Below are positions 59,576 through 64,000 of a stretch of 64,000 bases of DNA, piece by piece. Position 1 is the stretch's first letter. The number at the start of each line of letters is the position of its first letter. Origin of the DNA: Planctomycetota bacterium (GTDB lineage Bacteria > Planctomycetota > Planctomycetia > Pirellulales > Lacipirellulaceae); the NCBI GenBank assembly GCA_013286045.1, contig JABDGM010000006.1, positions 1 to 64,000 on the forward strand, given 5' to 3'. A program made the position numbers and the translations under genes. A model generated the notes under the pieces. The model searched no databases. It was given only the letters and a program-made list of their open reading frames with translations, and had not been told where the DNA came from.

Positions 59576-61133
59576 TTACGCCATATGCCGCGTCCATCGC
59601 CGCCGGAAGCCTCCCAAAGCGAAGGACCCGCTTACCACGAGAAGAAGCGTCCCAGGCTCGGGAATCGTCGCTACCGACAATTGAGCCATCGGATCCCAAT
59701 TCCCGGCGACTTTCCAATTCGGATTCGTATACGCCGCCGGGTTACCAGGAATCGGGTAAATCTGCGATACCGTAGCGTTCGCCGTGTCGTTATTCGAGTT
59801 GCGGTCGCCCCAAAACGCCGGCCAACTGTAATTCGGATCCCCCGGAATCGCCGAACCCGTTCCCGGATTGTTCGCGTCTCCCGCCGCATAACCCAACCCA
59901 TACCACGGATACTGCGCCTCGTACGAGAACAAATTCGGTACGGTGTAAGCCGCCGCCTGACTCGCAGTCAGCTGATGTGACCACGCCACGCGCGACGACA
60001 CATCCAACGGGTTGCCACCCGCGTCCATGCTATTAAACTCCGCATACCGCGCATCCTTCAGCGGATTGCCATCCTGTTTCCCGTTCGCGGCATTCAATTC
60101 ATTGGCGTTCCAATTCAAGTAACCCACCGCACGAACTGCCGCCGGCATTTTAGTGTTGATGAACACAGTACTTGCGTCGCCACCAACTTGCTGCCATCCC
60201 CACGGGCGACCCAAATACATGTTGTTGTTCGCGGGCCCGTTCGCATTCGCAGCGCCCTGCGGATCAATCACCGGATTGTTCTTCACACTGTTGGCGGTGA
60301 TCGTGCTGTTGAGAAACACGATGCCGTTGGAAGTCTTCTTATCGGTGCTGGCCGCCGTAATCGTCCCTCCCGAATGATCGCCATCCATATTGATCGTCGA
60401 GTTGTCGAAAACGGTCGTCCCATCCGCAAAGATAAAATCGATATCCCCACTCACCGTCGAGTTTTTGAAATAAGATCGCCCACCCTTGGTATACAAAGTG
60501 TCCTGATACCCCAGGAACTTGCAGTTCAAAAACGCCTGCTCATCTCCTTGCAACAACAACGCCACCGCGGGCGCGTTTGACGTTTGCGCCGTCGTTCCAT
60601 TGACGTAATCCCCCTGCGGCGTCACCGCCTTGTGACCCGCGTTCACGATGTACGGCGTATTCGTGCTGTTCGCGAACGTAATGCCGATCGCGCTCGTATT
60701 GTTCCCCTTCAGCTGCAGCGTCGAACTGCCTGTGGTGCCTAGCGCGCCGCTTCCCGGATTGTAAGACGAGTCCAGAAACGACGTGATCACAACGTCATCC
60801 GGGGTTCCCAGTCAGACCTACAAGCGCGATGTTGTTCCTGCTGTTCGAAAGCGACACGCCCGTCGTGATCGCCGTGTTGTAGACGCCGGGCGCGAATACC
60901 AATCGATTCGGATTACTCGCCGATGCTCCGGCCGGCATGCCGGTGCTTCCCAGCGCCGTCGTAATCGATTTGTACGCCGCGACATAGCTTCCGAACGGCG
61001 CACCCTCGACCCCCGCATAATTCGGATCAATGTAGTAGTTGCCCGCCAAAGACGGATTGCAAACAACCGCCAACAACCCCGCGGCAACAATTGAAAACCA
61101 GTGCCCCAACGCCTGCTTGAATGTGCCCTTCAT
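59576..61133 (-). CDS. Pectinesterase-like protein with signal peptide and PEP-CTERM tail, frameshifted near 60804-60809
   Basis: N part MKGTFKQALGHWFSIVAAGLLAVV...NNIALVGLTGNP; C part (after removing one base) DDVVITSFLDSSYNPG...CKFLGYQDTLYTKGGRSYFKNSTVSGDIDFIFADGTTVF...YLGRPWGW; terminal IPEPGTLLLVVSGSFALGGFRRRW. Confidence 0.85.
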
Positions 61134-61391
61134 TAGCGAATCTCCTACCGTGCGCGTTTCGGATTCAACCCGTCGCTCGGAGTTCGCAATTCAGGCAACG
61201 CTGGACAACGTAGATACCGATCGCGTGCGCGCCGACAACCACTCGCAAAGATTTCGCACTCGACCGAAGAGAAATTCCAACCGACTCGCCTGTTTACGTC
61301 TTCGAACGACGTCACTTTCGCTGATTCTAGCGCGCAAGATTGGTGCAACAACCGGAACTTTTTGCAATCCACTTCAGAATTCACGCAACGC

Positions 61392-62429
61392 CTAATGCGT
61401 TGCCGTGGTGGGCGGCGTCCCCGACGCCGACGCGGCCCCGTCGCGCTTCGCAGCAATCAGCGACGCCACGATCGACGTCCCCAACAAGCCAATAATCACT
61501 AACAGTGATTGCCAATTCGCCGGCTCCCAACCCGTCGCTTGCTTCACGATCATCTTCACCCCGATGAACCCCAGCACTGCCGAAAGCCCGTAGTTGAGAT
61601 ACCGAAACAGCCCAATGACCCCCGCGAGCAGAAAATACAGCGCTCGGAGCCCCATGACCGCGAAGATGTTCGACGTAAACACAATGAAAGGATCGCGCGT
61701 GATCCCGAAAATCGCCGGCACGCTGTCGATCGCAAACAGCACGTCCGTGAAGTCGATCACCAGCAGCACGAGGAACAGCGAGGTCACGAACAATTGCCCG
61801 TCGACTCGCACAAAAAACTTCTGCCCGTGCGAGCCAGGGGCCACGCGCAAGTACTTGTGCCCCAGCCGCACAAATATATTCTGATCAGGGTGAGTCTCCG
61901 ACCCGTGCGACATGGCCAGCTTGATTGCCGTATACACCAGGAATGCACCGAAGAAATAAAACGCCCATTCGAAGTAATGCAGAATCCCCGCCGCCGCCAC
62001 GATAAACAGCAATCGCAACGCGATCGCGCCGATGATTCCCCAAAACAACACCCGATACTGGTACTTCAACGGCACGCCGAAGTAAGCGAAGATCACCACG
62101 AACACAAACACGTTGTCCATCGACAACGACCATTCGACGATGTACCCCTGCAGGAAAGCCATCGCATGCGGCAAACCGGGCGGCGCGATCTGCTCGGCCC
62201 ACCACCACAGCCACAAATTGAATACCAGTGCCAATAGGCACCAGAACGCCGTCCACAGCGCCGATTCGCGCAACGTCGGCTCGTGCGAATCTCGATGGAA
62301 CACGAACATGTCGAGCGCGAGCAGCACGAACGTGCCGACACAGAACGCAACCCAGTGCACCCAGGTCACGGGCAAATTCGCCGCCGCCACAGCAGCGCCA
62401 TTCGCAACTTCAGCAACGAGCACCGTCAA
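61392..62429 (-). CDS. TerC/Alx family integral membrane protein
   Basis: SLSMDNVFVFVVIFAYFGVPLKYQYRVLFWGIIGAIALRLLFI; DFTDVLFAIDSVPAIFGITRDPFIVFTSNIFAVMGLRALYFLL. Confidence 0.93.
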   Translation of the reverse strand: MTVLVAEVANGAAVAAANLPVTWVHWVAFCVGTFVLLALDMFVFHRDSHEPTLRESALWTAFWCLLALVFNLWLWWWAEQIAPPGLPHAMAFLQGYIVEWSLSMDNVFVFVVIFAYFGVPLKYQYRVLFWGIIGAIALRLLFIVAAAGILHYFEWAFYFFGAFLVYTAIKLAMSHGSETHPDQNIFVRLGHKYLRVAPGSHGQKFFVRVDGQLFVTSLFLVLLVIDFTDVLFAIDSVPAIFGITRDPFIVFTSNIFAVMGLRALYFLLAGVIGLFRYLNYGLSAVLGFIGVKMIVKQATGWEPANWQSLLVIIGLLGTSIVASLIAAKRDGAASASGTPPTTATH

Positions 62430-62589
62430 AACCCCCAGCGTTCAGGCCCAGTCCAAAAAACGCCCGGCCCAAATCCCCGCTGTTAAGCCGCGACGCGAAG
62501 CGGATCGCTCCCCCAACCCCGCGCTATCATAGGCCTCGATGCCCAACCCGGCAACCTTCGAAGCGCGGCCCTTCGCGCGTCCATCGCAA

Positions 62590-63474
62590 CTACGCTGCTT
62601 CCGCAAGTCGCGGCGCCATCCAAGAAAACTGCTGATCCGAAACCTCACTCAGCAGTTGGTCATAGGGCCGATAGTGTTCGCGCAACAACGTCAACACGCG
62701 TGGATCGATCGACTCGTGGCTCACGTCGACGCGTTCGTCCGCTGGCAATCCGATCTCGATGCTCTCGAGCCCCATAAAGTTGAAGACGCGATCGCAAGCA
62801 GCATTCATGTTGGCTCGCAGGCTCGCGCGATCCATCACGAGAATCTTGTTTCTCGGATAGAGCTTTTGCAGCAGCTCGAGTTGCAACGCATAATAACCTT
62901 GCGACACATAACCAAGCATCGGCGCCGCCTTCGGCTCGAGCGCTTGACCCAACTGTGCCGGATGCGCATTCGAGCGGATCTCGTCGGCCACACATTCAGC
63001 GAAACTTCGTCGCTCTGCGCCTACAATCTGCCGCCGCCGGAAGTGGTCTTGAGCACGCGCAACCGGATCACTGAGCAACACAACGATCCGAATCTTGGTA
63101 AGCACCTGCCGCATCTGCCGCAGTGCACTCGGGATCGCCAAATACGAATTCGACGCGTCCAGCACGTGCGCTTGCTTCCGTGTCACGCGCATCGAAAGCG
63201 GAAAGGAGGCCCGATACCAACCGACCGACCGCGCCGCGTGGTGCGAGAAGTATTTACTTTCCCGCCGTGTCGCACGAAAGCAACGCGGATGGCTCGCCAA
63301 ATAGGCCGCTAGCCGACTCGCTTCGTCCGCATGCCCGCCAAGAACGACCGTCGTCGGCAAATGGCGGAAATAACGCGTCGAATGCCGCCACAAGTCAGAC
63401 AATGGGCGAAGTACAAACATCAATCGAAGTCGCGGCCTCGAAAAATGAGATCGCCACGACGACGCAACGAACAC
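62590..63474 (-). CDS. Sulfotransferase domain protein
   Basis: RATRRESKYFSHHAARSVGWYRASFP; VLDASNSYLAIPSALRQMRQVLTKIRIVVLLSDPVARAQDHFRR; LYPRNKILVMDRASLRANMNAACDRVFNFMGLE. Confidence 0.75.
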   Translation of the reverse strand: MFVASSWRSHFSRPRLRLMFVLRPLSDLWRHSTRYFRHLPTTVVLGGHADEASRLAAYLASHPRCFRATRRESKYFSHHAARSVGWYRASFPLSMRVTRKQAHVLDASNSYLAIPSALRQMRQVLTKIRIVVLLSDPVARAQDHFRRRQIVGAERRSFAECVADEIRSNAHPAQLGQALEPKAAPMLGYVSQGYYALQLELLQKLYPRNKILVMDRASLRANMNAACDRVFNFMGLESIEIGLPADERVDVSHESIDPRVLTLLREHYRPYDQLLSEVSDQQFSWMAPRLAEAA

Positions 63475-63540
63475 GGCGTAATCTAACTTGCGTTTTTCTT
63501 CCGTCGTGCTCGTTGTGCCGTCGTGGTTAATTGATAAGAA

Positions 63541-64000
63541 CTATGCCGTGGCGCCAAACTCAGGCCGGCGCTTACCTAGCTGGCCCTGCAACCGCTGCAC
63601 GATCGCACTGTGCATCTGGCTCACACGGCTTTCCGAGAGATCCAGCGTGTCGCCAATCTCCTTCATCGTGAGCTCTTCGTAATAATAAAGAATGATGATC
63701 AGACGCTCGTTACGATTTAGACCCTTCGTCACGAGCCGCATCAGGTCGGACTTCTGAATCCGCTTCGTCGGATCCTCGCCCTTCTTGTCTTCGAGAATAT
63801 CAATCTCGCGGACATCCTTATAGCTGTCCGTTTCGTACCACTTCTTATTCAGGCTAATAAGATTCACCGCATTGGCATCGGTGATCATCTTTTCGAGGTC
63901 GGCCGCGGTCAGCTGCATATATTCCGCCAACTCGTTCTCGTTCGGCGTGCGGCCAAGCCGGGCCTCCATCGTCTTGAGCGCTTCGTTCAGCTTGCTCGCC
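63541..64000 (-). CDS. FliA/WhiG-type RNA polymerase sigma factor, 5' part beyond window edge
   Basis: LGRTPNENELAEYMQLTAADLEKM (sigma region 3) ; LNRNERLIIILYYYEELTMKEIGDTLDLSESRVSQMHSAIVQRL (sigma region 4); frame stays open to the window end. Confidence 0.88.
   Translation of the reverse strand, partial: ASKLNEALKTMEARLGRTPNENELAEYMQLTAADLEKMITDANAVNLISLNKKWYETDSYKDVREIDILEDKKGEDPTKRIQKSDLMRLVTKGLNRNERLIIILYYYEELTMKEIGDTLDLSESRVSQMHSAIVQRLQGQLGKRRPEFGATA

Noticed and set aside
62430-62590. Possible yybP-ykoY (Mn2+) riboswitch upstream of the TerC/Alx gene
   Set aside because: Such riboswitches are common upstream of TerC/Alx genes, but I could not match the conserved GGGGAGUAGC-type core here; covariance-model search needed.

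Overview
The window looks like a planctomycete chromosome segment (Pirellulales-like by gene content; lineage is inferred, not computed). From left to right it holds: (i) a DUF1501 / DUF1549-DUF1553 / cytochrome-WD40-PPC trio on + (1-5953); (ii) a ~18 kb exopolysaccharide or O-antigen type cluster, all on - (5965-23805), with a Wzz/BY-kinase-like protein, an initiating sugar transferase, WbpB/D/E-like sugar modification genes, Wzy, Wzx, glycosyltransferases, two tandem FemAB-like proteins, a JmjC/cupin-8 protein and a polysaccharide deacetylase; (iii) an Lhr helicase, a TAT-type Gfo/Idh oxidoreductase and a complete imuA-imuB-dnaE2 mutasome; (iv) housekeeping and accessory genes: tRNA-Gln(CTG), FHA-GAF-SpoIIE phosphatase, BON, serA, serC, acnA, MFS, EEP nuclease, pyrB, ABC permease, argG, DUF1080, a large prepilin-like protein, a PEP-CTERM pectinesterase, TerC, a sulfotransferase and a partial FliA/WhiG sigma factor. 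The observations most worth following up are: palindromic REP-like elements apparently carried in frame inside dnaE2, with a 16-nt core repeated near a prepilin gene; three genes within ~6 kb (argG, DUF1080, pectinesterase) each split by one extra base in or next to a homopolymer, all in the same direction; a mirrored pair of heptamer (NTTAGCN) arrays between the ABC permease and pyrB; a BY-kinase-like EPS protein without a canonical Walker A lysine; and a JmjC/cupin plus twin FemAB module in the EPS cluster. I found no CRISPR array, rRNA or intact transposon.
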